Shown piece after piece: positions 12,001 through 25,112 of a DNA stretch of 64,000 nt (position 1 is its first letter; each line of letters opens with the position of its first letter). The notes under the pieces were generated by a model. The model saw only the letters and a list, made by a program, of their open reading frames with translations, had not been told where the DNA came from and ran no database searches. The stretch comes from Hirsutella rhossiliensis (Eukaryota > Ascomycota > Sordariomycetes > Hypocreales > Ophiocordycipitaceae), in the NCBI RefSeq assembly GCF_020360975.1, contig NW_025408676.1, positions 1,178,001 to 1,242,000 on the forward strand, given 5' to 3'. Made by a program: the position numbers and the translations under genes.

Positions 12001-15000
12001 ATATATATTAGTTTAGTTACTATTTTTATTTATATTATTAAAGCTTATAATAATTTACTTAAATAGTTTTTTTTTCTTATTTAATAGCTAAATTATTATA
12101 AAATTTTACTTTCTTTTAAATCTATTAGTCTTAGAAACTTATATTTTTATTTTAATATAGCTAGCTAGTTTTCTAGTTAATTAATAGGTTACTCTCCTAT
12201 AGCTATAAAAGCCTTAATATAAGGTTAAATTTTTTAATATCTATAATATTAAAGTTAACTTATTCGCTATAGCCTTAAATATTAATATTAAGGTAATTAA
12301 TCTTTATATTAATAATTCTATTATTATAGTTAAAAGCTTCTTCTTTAATATTTATAAGTTTATATAGATCTTTCTTATATCTCTATATAAGTTAGTAATA
12401 ATTAATAACTTTAAGTAAAATATAATTACTTATTATATTATAGTCTAAAAGTATATATATATAATATCCCGCGATTTAGATATTTAATACTATTTAGTCA
12501 CTATAGCTTACTATTACTATATATAAGGTCCTTAGATCTTATTATATTATACTAATCTATAGCCCTTTTATAAATAGTATACCTTAGTTTTTACTTAGTT
12601 CTTATTTATTTTATTTAGGTATTCTTCTTTAATTTATTATTAATATTGTTTCTTTATATTTTCGTTATATAGTATTATATTAAAGCTTAAGAAACTAATT
12701 TCTTATTACTAATAAAAGATTTCTTATTTTTTAATACTATATTATTTATATTATACTACTTTATAATTAATTATATACTATACTTTATAATTTTATTTAT
12801 TTTTATACTAAAGGTTAAGTTTTCGTTTTAAATTTTTTTATTTTTTATATAGTATTCTTATATTAATTTTTCCTTAGTTAAATATAGCTTATAGCCTTTA
12901 TATATATTATTAATAATCTTTTAATATACTATTATATCGTTTATACTATACTTATACTTTTTTATATTTATAAACTTTATAGTTTATATATATATATTTA
13001 TTATAATCTTCTTTATTATATTTAATTTATTATATAAGTCTTTAAAAGATTAATAGTTTAGATACTTTAAAGTAAGTAACGTTATATTATTTCTTTATTT
13101 TAGTATATTTATAGATTTTATATATCTTTAAAAGATATCTTATTAATAAACTATAATTATTATAGTATTTAAGTAGTATATTATAATTAAGTTCTAATAA
13201 TATAACTTAGTTATTTAAGTAGCGTTAATCGATTTTCTAATAGTTTAGTTTTATACTTAAGTAAGGTTTTAAAAGTACTTATCCTTTAAACTTAACTAAG
13301 AAAGTATTATATTATACTTTTATCTAAAAGTATATTATATAATCTAAGTAAATATATAATATCTATAAAATATACTTATAGTACTTATAAGTAAGTAGTA
13401 TTTATAAATTATCTTTAAATTCTCCTTATAATTACTATTCTTATTATAAAGCTATAAAGGTATTAATTATAATAATAGCTATAGTATAGTCTCCTTTATA
13501 TAGTACTAGTTAATATTAAATTAATATAGCTTATTAGTTTTCTATAAGAATTTAAGGTATTTATTAGGTTTTAATTTTAAGTATTTCTTTAAATTCTTTA
13601 AAGTATAAAGTATATTCTTTAATTATAGTATTTTCCCTTAGTAGTAAAGGTAGTAATATAAGTTCGTTGTTATCTTTTATTTCTTTAAGTATTTCTTATT
13701 TTTTAAAGCTTATATTATTAATACTTTATTATTCCTCTTTAAGTTACTATTTAAGTTTTATAAGTATAAAGGCTATATCTATATCTTCTTTATTATATTA
13801 TTTATAAACTACTTATTATTATTATTAATTTTTATTTTATATATCTTCCTAGAATCGTTTACTATTCTTTTTAATCTAGTCTTAAGAAACTCCTTTAAGA
13901 TAATAGTATTTTAGTTTTATAAATTTAACTTATTTCTATATTTTAAGATCCTTTTATTATATTATTATAAGGGTTTTCCTTAGTAGCTTTTAAAAACTAT
14001 TTAATGCTATTTTTATCGCTTAAGTATATTATATATTTATTATTATAGTATATAGTTTAACTAAAAAGTTTATACTTTAGTTCCTATTTATTAGTAGCGT
14101 TTAAGTATTTCTTACCTTTTAAGGCTAGTACTTAATAGGTTTTCTTCTCCTTATAAGGTTATCTATATTCCTTAAAGTAGTATTTAAGTTTCCTATAATT
14201 AAAATACTTTCCTTTACTTTTCTATATTATTTCTAGATCTATTTTACTTAGGTTAGTTATATAAGTATAAGTAATAAGAGTTTTATACTTCTTTTTATAG
14301 TTAGCGCGTTAATTAAAGTTATTCTTATAAGAAGGGTTTTAGTTTCCTCTTCCTTATTTCTTTTCTTAGTAATATATATATAATCTATTATTAATTTATA
14401 CTACTATAGTAATATAGTCTAAGAGGTTATTAAGTCGATTTTCCTTATAAAGCTTATCCTTAACTTCTTTTTTAAGCTTATTATAAAATCGTAATATAAA
14501 GGGTTTATTATCTTAATTAAGCTTTAAGGTAACTTAATAGAACTTTATAGTATAATTTAATATTAAGATCTTTTATTAAAGTTCTTAAAGTTTTTATTTA
14601 GCTTCTTATTCTTTATTAGTTATTCTAAATACCTTTATTATAGCTTCTTTAAATCCTTAGAAACTAGTAAAGACTTTATTTATCTTATTATCCTATTACG
14701 CTAATTAGTTATTAAGAAAATCCCTTATAATAGGTCTAAACTAAGTAAGTACTATTTTAAATAAATAATTTCCTATATAAAGTACCTTTTTAACTAGGTC
14801 TAAGAGTTTTATAGGGTAAAACTAATAATAAGCCTTAAGTTAAGTAAGAAAGTCTTAAAGCGTACTATAACTACCGTCGAATAGTCCTAGCTATTTTAGT
14901 TTAACTACTTTTCTAAGGTCCTTAACTTATTTATTACCTTCTTTATTCCTAAGTAACTATACCTTATATTAAAGGGTAATAATCTCGCGTATTATATTTT

Positions 15001-15390
15001 AAGGCAATATAATAGCTTTAGAGTTAGTTAATCTAGTTTACTATATAGGTATATTAATAGTTATAATATTACTTAAAGTAACGCGGTATTATACTAAGTA
15101 AAAGCTTTTAATATATAACGATTAGTATTATTCTTAAAGGATAAACCTATTAAAGGGTTTATATTAATAGATATAATAGGGCATAGTTTAAGTAATAATA
15201 AGTATATTATATTAGTAATAAGTCGGAGGTTATAAACTATAGACTATAACTAAGTAATTAAAATTAAAGATAGAATTATAATAAAGATTTATATTAAAAG
15301 CTAAAGAGCTATCTATTTAAAAGAGTAAAAGTAGGTAGCTATATATACTTATAAAGACTATCCTTAGATTATAGTCCTAGCTATAATCCC
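12001..15390 (-). mobile_element. Ty3/Gypsy copy C, truncated (gag, protease and part of 5' LTR)
   Basis: Reverse complement of the copy A gag-to-protease segment (about 4,293-7,400 of copy A) plus the first part of an LTR. The zinc-knuckle remnant falls at 14,161-14,212. The LTR part starts at 15,114 (TATAACG) and stops near 15,390 after about 277 bp, where similarity to the 450-bp LTR ends abruptly. The left edge is the LINE A junction, so the rest of pol must lie on the far side of LINE A, outside the window. RIP is as heavy as in copy A. Confidence 0.83.
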
Positions 15391-15570
15391 CTTTATAGCT
15401 TACTATAGCTTACTTATAAGCTATACTCCTAAGTAGTAATCTATTTATATAAGGCTTACTTAGCTTATATATACTCTAGGTAAGCTAAGCTTAAGTAACC
15501 TCTTATTCCGATTATTATTTTAAGCTATATTATTATATAAATATAGCTAGCTCTCTTATAGCCCGCTAAC
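15391..15570. other. Unresolved fragment between two Gypsy remnants
   Basis: About 180 bp that match neither the Gypsy copy C LTR on the left nor the RT of the second Gypsy family on the right. It holds short repeated AGCTTACTATAGCTTA-like and CTTATAAGC motifs and could be a small LTR fragment. I cannot assign it. Confidence 0.3.
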
Positions 15571-18500
15571 TATAGTTATAATACTATAATATTAAGCTTT
15601 ATAAACTACTTTACTTTTATAAGTATTTATAGTATCTTTATAATTAAAGGTAGCGCGTACCTATCCCTCTTTATAATTACGTTTAGGGCTTAGTAGTTAT
15701 AGTAAAATTATAAGCGACTATTTAACTTTTAAGTAAAAAGTACTAAGGCCGCGGCTAAGGAGCTACTTAAGTAGATTAGGTTTACCTTTATTAGCTCGCT
15801 TAGGGTCCTTCTTAGTACTAAGAGTTCCTCCCTTAATATATTATAAAGTCTTAAGGTATATAAGTAAAAGCGGAATTTTAGGAAATTAAGGAATTATATA
15901 AGACTATATAATAAAAGGGAAGAAGGAGTATAAGGTAGGATTTTTAATAGAATTTATTAGTAATATATTAGTATATAAAAGAAGTATTAAAGTTAATAAT
16001 TATCTCTTTATTTACTAGCGGACATACTATCTTATATAGATAATTATAGCTAAACGGAAGCACCTTTTAAGACTAGATTTAAGCTGCTATATAGCCCTAA
16101 GACTAAGGAATTTAGTAATACCTCGAGTATATTAAGAAGTATCTTAGTTCTATTAATATTCGTGTTTTAAAGGAGGTTAGTCGTACTAGTATTCTTAAGA
16201 GGTCTTAGCTAGTATTCTAAGCTAGCTCTATTTCTTTAATTCCTAATTATATAATACCCGGCAACCTATTTAATATATAATAATATATAAAATAACGAGC
16301 GATTCTTACTCTATAATATAAGATTTTATTTATAATTAATATACTACTTATTAGCTTATATAATTAAGAGAGTATATTATAGCTACTTTATTTATAGTAG
16401 GAACACCGTTCCTTATATAAAGGGGTCCCTATAGTAGGAGGGGCTCTACCCTATCTTTATTTAGTATTAAGTTAATCTTATAGTTTACCCTTAGCTTATA
16501 TAAAAGTATCTTTAAAGCCTTCTTTAATATAAAGAGGTCTAGGTATATATCTAGCGCTTACTTTAGGATATAGTCCGCTAGGTCTACTACTATCTTTAGC
16601 TAGAGTGCTCTCTCTATATCCTTTATTATAATCGCTTAGATATTAACTATCTTTTACTTTCCCTTATTATCCCTTACTACCTTCTTTCTTTAATATTCTA
16701 CTATAAATACTACCGCGCTAACGATCTTTACCCCTTAGATCTATTCTACCCTCCTTATTACTTCCGATCCTTATAAGCTTATTTAGATCTTAGCCTTACT
16801 ATATTAAATCCGATCCCTTACTACGTTATATATTACTTAGTTCTTTTTTATCTATAGCCTTCTTAGGAATATATTATAGCTTAGCCTAAGGACTATATAT
16901 ATAAAGGCCTACTTTATATAGCTATTAATATCTATCTTAAATACTATAATTCCTTTTATTTATAGGGCTAGAGTATCTTTTAAGAATAGCCCTAGTTATC
17001 TTCTCTTTTTATTAGCGAGAGGTATCTATAGCTTCTTTACTACCTTCTCGCTTACTATAGTATAGTAATTATAGCCGGTATTTATAAGCGCGTTAAGTCC
17101 CTTCTTTTTATTAATACTTACCCTTAGCGTTACTAAGCTTAATATAAGATAGTCCTTTATTAACTTTTAAGCTTCTTACTATTTCTCTTTTACCCTTAGC
17201 GCTTAACTTTTTACTAAGGTTCCTTTTTTTCTAAGTTATTATTACTCTTAGCGTCCCTCTTTTCCTTTATTACGCCCGCCCTTTAAGGTTCTTATCTCCT
17301 CTTTTTATAATAAAGCGCGATATATCCTTTAACTTTATAGTTAAAGTATATTTAATTTTCTAGCTAGCTCTACCCCTCCTTTTATCTATCTAGGGCGTTA
17401 ATACTAATTATTAAGGTATTATTATCTTTATCCTTTCTTTCCTAAATATATATATCCGCTAGTTTCTTTTAGTTTAAAGGGGGTTATCTTATTTACTAAA
17501 CCTTTTCTAGCTTAGCTACTATTTACGCTACCTAATTAGTATAGGCGGCGAAGCTTAATATAAGGAGGTTAACTATAGCTAACGCTTTACGGAGCTAGAT
17601 TCTTAGAGCCCTTTTTAGGAAAATAATCTAAACGTTATATAGCTAGGACCTACCTTTAGCTTTAAAGAGTCTTTACTTAAACTTTAAGAGGAACGCTATA
17701 AACGTTTAACTTTCCCTTTATTTTATTATTTAGATCGCCGCTACCGCGTATAACTAAATATCTACGTTAAGGTAAATTAAGTTAAGGTACTTTAAGAATT
17801 CCTTTTAATTATAGCCCCTCTCTACTTTTATTTTATAGTATATAGCGACTATTTATTATAGCTTAGTATTTAAGTAGTTATAAATAAAGTAAAAGATTTC
17901 CCTTAAGCTTAAGAAGAATTCTTTATCGATCTTATACTTCTCTTATATATATTATACCTATAGGGTATAATACTATCGTTATCTATTAAATTTTCCTAGG
18001 CTTAAGAGAAGCTTCTTATAGCTATTCTTCCTTATTACCTCCCCCTTAGTTATAGGCGTCGCTGCCCCCCTTATCGCCCTTAAGGGCAGTATTAAACTAC
18101 TTACCTTACCCTTAGCCCCCTCTTATATACCTATTTATATCGGTTTATCTATCCTTTAGTATATCCTTTTAATCTAGCTAATTAGTTCCTATATTTATAG
18201 TTAGCTCTATATTACTTAATACCTTATCTCTACCTTTCTTACTTATAGCGAGAGTATCGCTTACTTTATTATTAGCTAGGCGTCTAGCCCTCTCGTTATT
18301 ACTCCTTACTATCCTTAGGCTTATTCTCCCTCCTTTAAGTTATTAAGATATTTATATTATATCCTTTTAATCCGATCTCTCTCTAAGCTTTATAGCTTTA
18401 TCTAAAAGGAGCTTTAAATATATTAAGGGCTAGTATATACTTAATATAGTAGTATAGGGCTACATAATTATCTATTTAAAGCTAAGGAGAAAAGAGGAAA

Positions 18501-18726
18501 ACTCTATTTTAGTTATAATAGTTATTTATCTTCCTTAGTCCTTAGCTCGACTTATATTTAAGTACTATTTAGCCTAAGTTTAAGTAGAACTCTACTTATA
18601 TATAGGTCTACTTTAGCCTAACTTTAGTATAGTCGCTATAGTATAACCTTAGCCTTTTATAAGTATAGCCTATAATACTTTAAGTTATAGGCTTTCTTTT
18701 TTTATTATATACTTATTAGCTTTATC
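15571..18726 (-). mobile_element. Second Ty3/Gypsy family remnant (gag, protease, start of RT)
   Basis: Minus-strand remnant, read right to left. A gag-like region lies near 18,100-17,360, with a zinc-knuckle remnant at 17,296-17,350 (FNYKVKGYITLYYKKRK, Tyr codons at Cys positions). A protease active-site remnant is at 17,041-17,100 (LINTGYNYYTIVSEKVV; family D[ST]G with Asp now Asn). The start of RT is split by a solo LTR: VEPLL...GPL on one side and YNILREELLVLRRTL (15,780-15,840) on the other. RT similarity ends near 15,575. The 5' end near 18,130-18,726 has no recognisable LTR. Its motifs differ from the other two Gypsy families. Confidence 0.68.
15849..16417 (-). repeat. Solo LTR-1 (569 bp)
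   Basis: Reverse-complement relative of solo LTR-2 (32,040-32,607), flanked on both sides by TAAAG (15,844-15,848; 16,418-16,422). It interrupts the RT start of the second Gypsy family between the GPL and YN codons, so both boundaries are secure. No internal region accompanies it, as expected after recombination between two LTRs. It is more RIPed than LTR-2 but keeps a few CpA/TpG such as GGAACACCG. Confidence 0.85.
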
Positions 18727-18741
18727 TATCCTCTTTATTAA

Positions 18742-18931
18742 ATATAAGAGCGGGCCTTTAAAGGAAAAGGATAGCGGCGCCGCTAGCGTAATAGTTCCTT
18801 TACTTAAGTAGGCTCCGCTAGTTCGACCTAGCTCGGAGGCTATACATAGATATACCGGATAATAGGACCAGGGTCGCGCTAAGGATAAAGCGGCCCTAAC
18901 TAAGACTACCCTAGCTAACTACTTCCCTTAC
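18742..18931 (+). mobile_element. Tad1-like LINE copy B, truncated 5' part
   Basis: Starts abruptly within sequence equivalent to copy A position about 1,520 (AGAGCGGGCCTTTAA), so it is 5'-truncated, as LINEs often are. The target duplication TATCCTCTTTATTAA (15 bp) is found at 18,727-18,741 and again after the tail at 27,559-27,573, showing target-primed insertion. Copia copy A interrupts it after 18,931. Confidence 0.85.
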
Positions 18932-19628
18932 TATAAGAATATACCCTTATATTCCTATTTTACTATTATAAAGAAATAATAGGCATAGGGAGGCTTTATA
19001 GAATAAGCTAGTAAAAAGAGGCTCTATAATATAGTCTAAGGGAATAACCCTTAAAAGATAAAGACCTCTACTAAATATCTATACCTTCCTCTAGGAAATG
19101 CGGGTTAGGATAAGCCTATCCTTATAAATAGAAATATGCATAAAATGCATAAGTTAATTACGAGCAGAACGGATACCCTATTGCCTATTTTAGCCTAGCG
19201 GTTCCGAAGATATCCGCGATATAAGAATAGGTAGGGCATAGAACATTCTAGTTAAATCTACTACTTATACTAGAACCTATAGTCTTACGTTAACTATCAC
19301 GCTATAATTAGACCACCTACTAAGTTAGGAAGATATACTATAAATAGAGCTTTTTAAGCACTATAGAATATGCTGGAAAGCTAACTAATTAGTCTACTAG
19401 TAGGCGAGCAATAGTCTATAAAAGACGAAGGATTTCCCTAGGAGTAGTAGATAGAATAAGTAAGTTCGTAAGTATCTTTTATAACGCTATTCTTTTAATA
19501 TATTATTTAGCCCCTTATATACTCGTTATATATTCCGGACGAAATCCTACCCTATACTCCTTCGACCGATCTTTCCGCTTATATTATCGATTACCTAATT
19601 CGACGCTTATTGCGTATACCTTCTTATA
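18932..19628 (+). repeat. 5' LTR of Copia copy A (697 bp)
   Basis: Direct repeat of the 3' LTR (24,547-25,112) and of the 5' LTR of Copia copy B (40,617-41,311). It ends TTCTTATA immediately before the primer-binding site. Confidence 0.9.
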
Positions 19629-19646
19629 GGTTATAAGCCCGGCTTC
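19629..19646 (+). promoter_or_regulatory. Candidate Copia primer-binding site
   Basis: GGTTATAAGCCCGGCTTC follows the 5' LTR directly and recurs at 41,312 in Copia copy B. With TA read back as TG it resembles the GGTTATGAGCCC-type site of Copia elements, which pairs with an internal fragment of initiator methionine tRNA. The tRNA assignment is inference. Confidence 0.6.
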
Positions 19647-20600
19647 TCTATAAGTCGGGTAATAACTTCGAAAAATCTTTAAAATTCTAATACTAACTAT
19701 ACGACCTTAAATTATCTAAAATAGGCTCTAGGGATAAGTTCGAATTTACTAAACTTAAGGGTAGTTCTAACTATACCTTCTAAGCTATTCGAATATAGGC
19801 TCTTTTAGTTAAGGAGAAGCTTTCTACTACTATATAGTAAGAAAATTACTCGAAAATAAAAGAAGCACTTACTTTAATTTTTTTTTGTATTAAAGATAGT
19901 CCTTTAACCTAAATAATATATATAATAAATACTAAAGAGGCGTAGGATAGGTTAAAAAACCTATATAACCCTATTTCCTTTACCTTAAATTACCTACTTA
20001 TAAAGGAGCTTTTAATACTTGGTAAGGATTTTAAATCCCTAGAAGGCTACCTAAATAAGGTAAAAGAGGTATTTAAAGAGCTAAAAGCATAGAATATTAT
20101 AATTCTAAAAGTAGTTATTATAGCTTAGATTTTAAATAGCCTTTCGGGCTCGTTTTCTAGCTATATAACTAATATAACGTAAGCTCTTTAAAATAACTTA
20201 GAAGCTTTTAATCTAGAGTCTCTTTCTAGTAGTCTTATAGATAAATTTAAGAGGACTAAGTCTCTAGAAAATCCTCCTAAGTAGGCTTTCTTTACTAAGA
20301 AGCCCTAGAAAAAGATAAAAATTATATTATAATATACTTACTATAAGAAGAAAGGGCATCTAGTTAAAGATTACTACTATCTTTACCTAGAAAAGGCCCT
20401 TAAAGGCTTTTCTAAAAATTTAAAAAATTAAAATAAAGGAATACCTTCTAAGAAGCTTAGAAAACCTTCTATAGAAGGAAATCCTATCGAATTAGACTCT
20501 TATATCGATAAGAAGACGAAAAAACCTTCTTCTCTATATATATCGGAAGTAGAAAAAATAGAAATCGATAATTAAATAGATAAAGAACCGGAAATCGATT
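19640..20600 (+). pseudogene. Copia copy A gag remnant
   Basis: Nucleocapsid region. A WDRLKNLYNP-like segment (here *DRLKNLYNP) is near 19,950. A CCHC knuckle remnant lies at 20,332-20,385: YTYYKKKGHLVKDYYYLY, with the GH kept and Cys codons changed to Tyr. Stops mainly fall at former Gln or Trp codons. The equivalent region in Copia copy B is about 41,340-42,260. Confidence 0.75.
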
Positions 20601-20789
20601 TTTCTATTCCTCCTCCTACCCCTAGAGGCTATAAAAGCTCTAAAGAAGAAGCAAAGGTATATATCTCTTCGAATATCCTTAAAAAAGCTATATTTAATAA
20701 TAGGCAAATAGGACCTTTAAATTCCTCTTAAATTAAAGACCTTATATATAAGGTAAAAGAGAAATCCTTATAAAACCTTAGAGAATAGA

Positions 20790-23700
20790 AATTTCTATAA
20801 TTTTATATACGATACTAGTGCTACTAGGTATATAGTATCGGAAAAGAAATTCCTTATTAATTTTCGAACTATCTCTACTAAGGTTAATTAGGGAAAGGCA
20901 TCCTATATAATTATTAAAGGTTATAGAGATCTTCTTTTTAGATTCCCGAATAATAAAAGGCTATTTATCTTAAGAAACTGCCTTTTTATACCCGAATTAA
21001 GGGTAAATATTATAAGCTAATTATATTTTAAAAATACTTATACCTTTATTAATAGCAAGGAAATTTTCCTACTAGATAACTAGGCTAATATTATATCTAA
21101 AGGAAAATAGTAAGTTAACCTTTATATCTTCTCTTTAGAAATTCCTTTCTTAAAGAAGACATTCTATATAATATTAATAATATAAGGAATAATATAAAGG
21201 ACCTTAACTTTTATTTATAGTATTTAAGGCTAGGATATATAAGTCTTAAAGCCTTACTAGAAACCTTTAAAAGATATAATAAAGATATAACTATCCCTAA
21301 GAAGGATATTATAAAAATTAAAGAATACGAGGCTTATATTAAAGTAAAAGCAACTAATAAGAAGAATAAATCCCTATTTAATAAGGTATATAATTACCTT
21401 AATAGAGTTACTATTAATATTTAGGGACCTATAAAGACCCCTACTTATAATAAATATACCTCCTTTATATCCTTTTTAGATATAAGGATAAGATATTTAG
21501 AAATATCTTTAATAAAATCTAAGGTAGAAGCCTTAGATAAATTCTTAAAATATAAAGCCTTAGTTAAAAATAACCGGGATAATATTACTATAAAGGAAGT
21601 CTTTTTAGATAACGTAAAAGAATTCCTATATAAATAAAACCCTACTACTTAAGAAAGGGAATAAAATATTATACTAGCCCTCCTAAGACTCCTAAATTAA
21701 ACGGAGTAATAGAGAGGATTAATAGGACTATTTTAAATAAAGTCCGAGCTATTTTATTTATAGTAAAACTGCCTAAATATCTATAGGGAGAAGCTGTTTT
21801 AATAGCAGCCTATTTATATAATAGGACCCCTTACTTACGAATAAGCTTCTAAACTCCTATAGAGAAGAAGGAAAATAAATCTCTAGCTTTAAAAGACTTA
21901 GAGAAAATTAAGACCTTTAGAAGTACTATTTATTATAAAAATAAAGACCCCTTAGATAAGCTAGAGATAAGAGCTTATAAGGGTATTATTATAGGCTATA
22001 CTAAAAATGCTTATAAAATATATAACTTTTCGAAAAGAAAGGTAATAATTTCTAGAGATATTATTATCCTAGAAAATAAATTTATAGAAAATTAAAAGGA
22101 AGAAGACCTTAAGGACTTTAAATTTAATACCTTACCTTCTATAAATAAGGTCCCGGATAATTATTTATAAAGGGAACCTATATATAAAGAAGGTAATAAC
22201 TCTTCTTTAAAAGAAGAGGAAAATAACCCTCTTATAGAGAAGGAAGATAACCCTCTTATAGAGAAGGAAGATAACCCTCCTATAGAGAAGAAAGATAACC
22301 CTCTTATAGAGAAGGAAGATAACCCTTTTATAAAAAAGGGAAATAATCCTCTTTTAGAAAAGGGATTAAATAAGGATCTAAAAATCTATATTAATATACT
22401 TAAGAAGCTAAACGGATTTTATAAAGACTATATCGTATACCCCGAAATAAATACTATATTAAATAGTAAAAGTAAAGAGATTATTCTATCTTTACTAGAA
22501 AATAAGGATCCTATAGAGCCTAAAACATTTAAATAGGCTATAAATAGCTTAGAAGCTATAGAATAGAAAAGAGCTATGTTTCTAGAAATAGAAGAGCTCT
22601 TAAACTAAAATACCTAGGAATTAAAGCCTCTTCCTAGCGATAAGGAGGCCCTAGGCGGCCGTTAGGTCTATAAAATAAAGCGGGATAATAATAATAATAT
22701 TATTAAATATAAAGCCCGCTACGTAGTATAAGGATTTAATTAGGTCTACGGCCTAGATTATTTAGAAACCTTTTCTATAATAGTAAGACCTAAATCTATT
22801 AGAATTCTACTTATAATAGTTATTTCTAATAATTATACTCTACTATAATACGATATAAAAAATGCCTTTATATATACCGAAATAGATATAGATATTTATA
22901 TAAAAATCCCTATAGGCTATAAAGAGCTAATACTTAAAGACTAGTTTAGTAAAAACTAGTATAAGTATAATATTAGCTATTTATAGTTTATAGAGCTATA
23001 TAAAAAGAAAAGGCTAGTAGCAAAATTAAAGAAAGTATTATACAGCCTTAAATAAAGCCTAAAGCTTTAGTATAACTATCTTAGCTCTATATTAGCTAAG
23101 ATAGGATTTTCGGCCCTTCTTATAAATAAAGGGGTATTTATAAATACGTAATATAAAATTGCGATAGTAATCTATATAGATAACCTCTTAATAATAGGGC
23201 TTAATAAAGGTATAATAAATAGTTTACTTAAAAGAGTAGTAGATTATATAAAGGTTTAGCCTCTAGGCGAACTAAAAGACTTCTTAGGAATATATATAAT
23301 TATAAACTAGAGTAAAAAGGAGATATTTATATCCTAGGAAAAATATACTTATAATAAAATACGAGAATATAATAAAGAAGACTTAGGGACTTTTAATACG
23401 CCTACTATAGTAGGAGTAAAGCTTAAAAAGGCTACTATAACGCCTTCGTAAAAAGAAATCCTTATTTATTAAAGGGAAATAAGGGCTCTATTATATCTAG
23501 CTATAATAAGTAAGCTAGACATTTTATATACTATTATTTCCTATGCTAGATTTACTTTTAAACTAGATAATATATATTTTAAAGCGTTAAATACTATCTA
23601 GAAATATTTAAATAAATATCCTAACCTAGGGATAATTTATTATTATAATATCCCTTATACTTATAATTTTATAAAGGTTATTCCGACGCTAGCTAGGCGT

Positions 23701-24140
23701 CTAACCTTATAGATAGAAAATCCGTTTCTAGATACTATTTCTATATTTATAAAAATATTATAAGTTAGGCCTACTAGAAGTAAAAATCTATAGCCCTATT
23801 AACCTATAAAGCTAAATTTATTGCCCTTAGGGAGGCTAATAAAGAAGCTTTATATCTAAATCGGCTATTTTATACGATAAATAATAACTTATTTATTAAA
23901 ATTCCTAATACTATACCTCCTATCTTAACGGATAACGAGGTAGCTATTAAATTAGCTGAAAATCCGGAATTTTATAAAAAGACAAAGTATATAGACATTG
24001 CTTACTTTTATACCCGAGAAAATATTAAGGAAAAGAAGATTCGGATTTTCTATATTAAATCTAAAGATAATATTGCTAATATATTTACTAAGGAACTAAA
24101 AGGAGAAAAATTCTTTAAGTTCTAAGAGCTTCTTTCCCTT
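20790..24140 (+). pseudogene. Copia copy A pol remnant: protease, integrase, RT, RNase H
   Basis: The protease active site reads DTSATRYI at 20,811-20,834 (family DTGATxHI). The pre-integrase and integrase core follow at about 21,210-21,950. RT spans about 22,620-23,330, with YDIKNAFIYTEIDIDIYI near 22,850-22,905 and the catalytic box as YIDNLL near 23,172-23,190 (family YVDDLL; GATGAC changed to GATAAC). RNase H ends with DNIANIFTKEL at about 24,067-24,099 (family ADIFTK). Between integrase and RT lies a 24-bp tandem repeat. In-frame stops, such as those near 21,630, kill the gene. Confidence 0.85.
22223..22366 (+). repeat. 24-bp tandem repeat inside Copia pol (about 6 units)
   Basis: Units of the form ATAACCCTCTTATAGAGAAG plus GAAG repeat in frame and encode an acidic octapeptide, DNPLIEKE, in the linker between integrase and RT. 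Copia copy B has the matching array at 43,904-44,047, also about six units, so the array predates both insertions. Confidence 0.85.
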
Positions 24141-24546
24141 AGGGAATTAAAAGAGCCTTAAAAAGAAAAGCTTATATCCCCTTAATAGAGGTTTTTTAGC
24201 TATCTTTTACTTTCTTAGCTTTTCCTTTATATATAACTAATAGGTTTTCCTTAAAAAGGTTTCCTATTAATAAAAAACAACTTATAAAAATAGGGGTTTT
24301 CCTTATTAAAAGGTTTCCTATAATAATAACTTTATAAGGCTTTTTCCTTATAAAGGTTTACTTAAAAAGAGGAGAAATAATTATAACTATAACTAGGATT
24401 TTTCCTACTAAGGTTTTTCCTAGAAAGGGGTTTAAAAATTTTCCCTTATATTCCTATTATATACCTTATTCTTAATAAGGATAATTCTACTATAAAAGAA
24501 ATAACTAGTAAAGGGCACTATTTACCTAGTACTCTTTAAGGGAGGC

Positions 24547-25112
24547 TATAAAAATATACCCTTATATTCCTATTTTACTATTATAAAGAAATAATAAGCA
24601 TAAGGAGGCTTTATAGAATAAGCTAGTAAAAAGAGGCTCTATAATATAGTCTAAGGGAATAACCCTTAAAAGATAAAGACCTCTATTAAATATCTATACC
24701 TTCCTCTAGGAAAAGCGGGTTAAGATAAGCCTATCCTTATAAATAAAAATATATATAAAATATATAAGTTAATTATAAGTAGAACGGATACCCTATTGCT
24801 TATTTTAGCGTAGCGGTTCCGAAGATATCCGCGATATAAGAATAGGTAGGGCATAGAATATTCTAGTTAAATCTACTACTTATACTAGAACCTATAGTCT
24901 TACGTTAACTATTACGCTATAATTAGACTACCTATTAAGTTAGGAAGATATACTATAGATAGAGCTTTTTAAGCACTATAGAATATACTAGAAAGCTAAC
25001 TAATTAGTCTACTAGTAGGCGAGCAATAGTTTACCCTATACTCCTTCGACCGATCTTTCCGCTTATATTATTAATTACCTAATTCTACGCTTATTACTTA
25101 TACCTTCTTATA
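24547..25112 (+). repeat. 3' LTR of Copia copy A (566 bp, internal deletion)
   Basis: Matches the 5' LTR except that about 131 bp are missing near 25,025-25,032. The missing part corresponds to 5' LTR sequence between GCAATAGT and TACCCTATACTCC. Copia copy B's 5' LTR has the full sequence. A purine-rich AAGGGAGG lies just before the LTR. Confidence 0.88.

Larger units (their letters stand above)
18932..25112 (+). mobile_element. Ty1/Copia retrotransposon, copy A
   Basis: Complete 6,181-bp element. Ends are TATAAGAA...TTCTTATA (ancestral TG...CA). Flanks are CTTAC (18,927-18,931) and CTTAT (25,113-25,117), a 5-bp duplication with one RIP-type change. The 5' LTR is 697 bp and the 3' LTR 566 bp; the difference is one internal deletion. 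Domain order is gag, protease, integrase, RT, RNase H, which defines Copia. It sits inside LINE copy B. Stops are numerous but this family is less uniformly mutated than the LINEs. Confidence 0.92.

Noticed and set aside
22223..22366. CRISPR-like array
   Set aside because: Units abut with no spacers, lie in a coding frame and are in a fungal retrotransposon.
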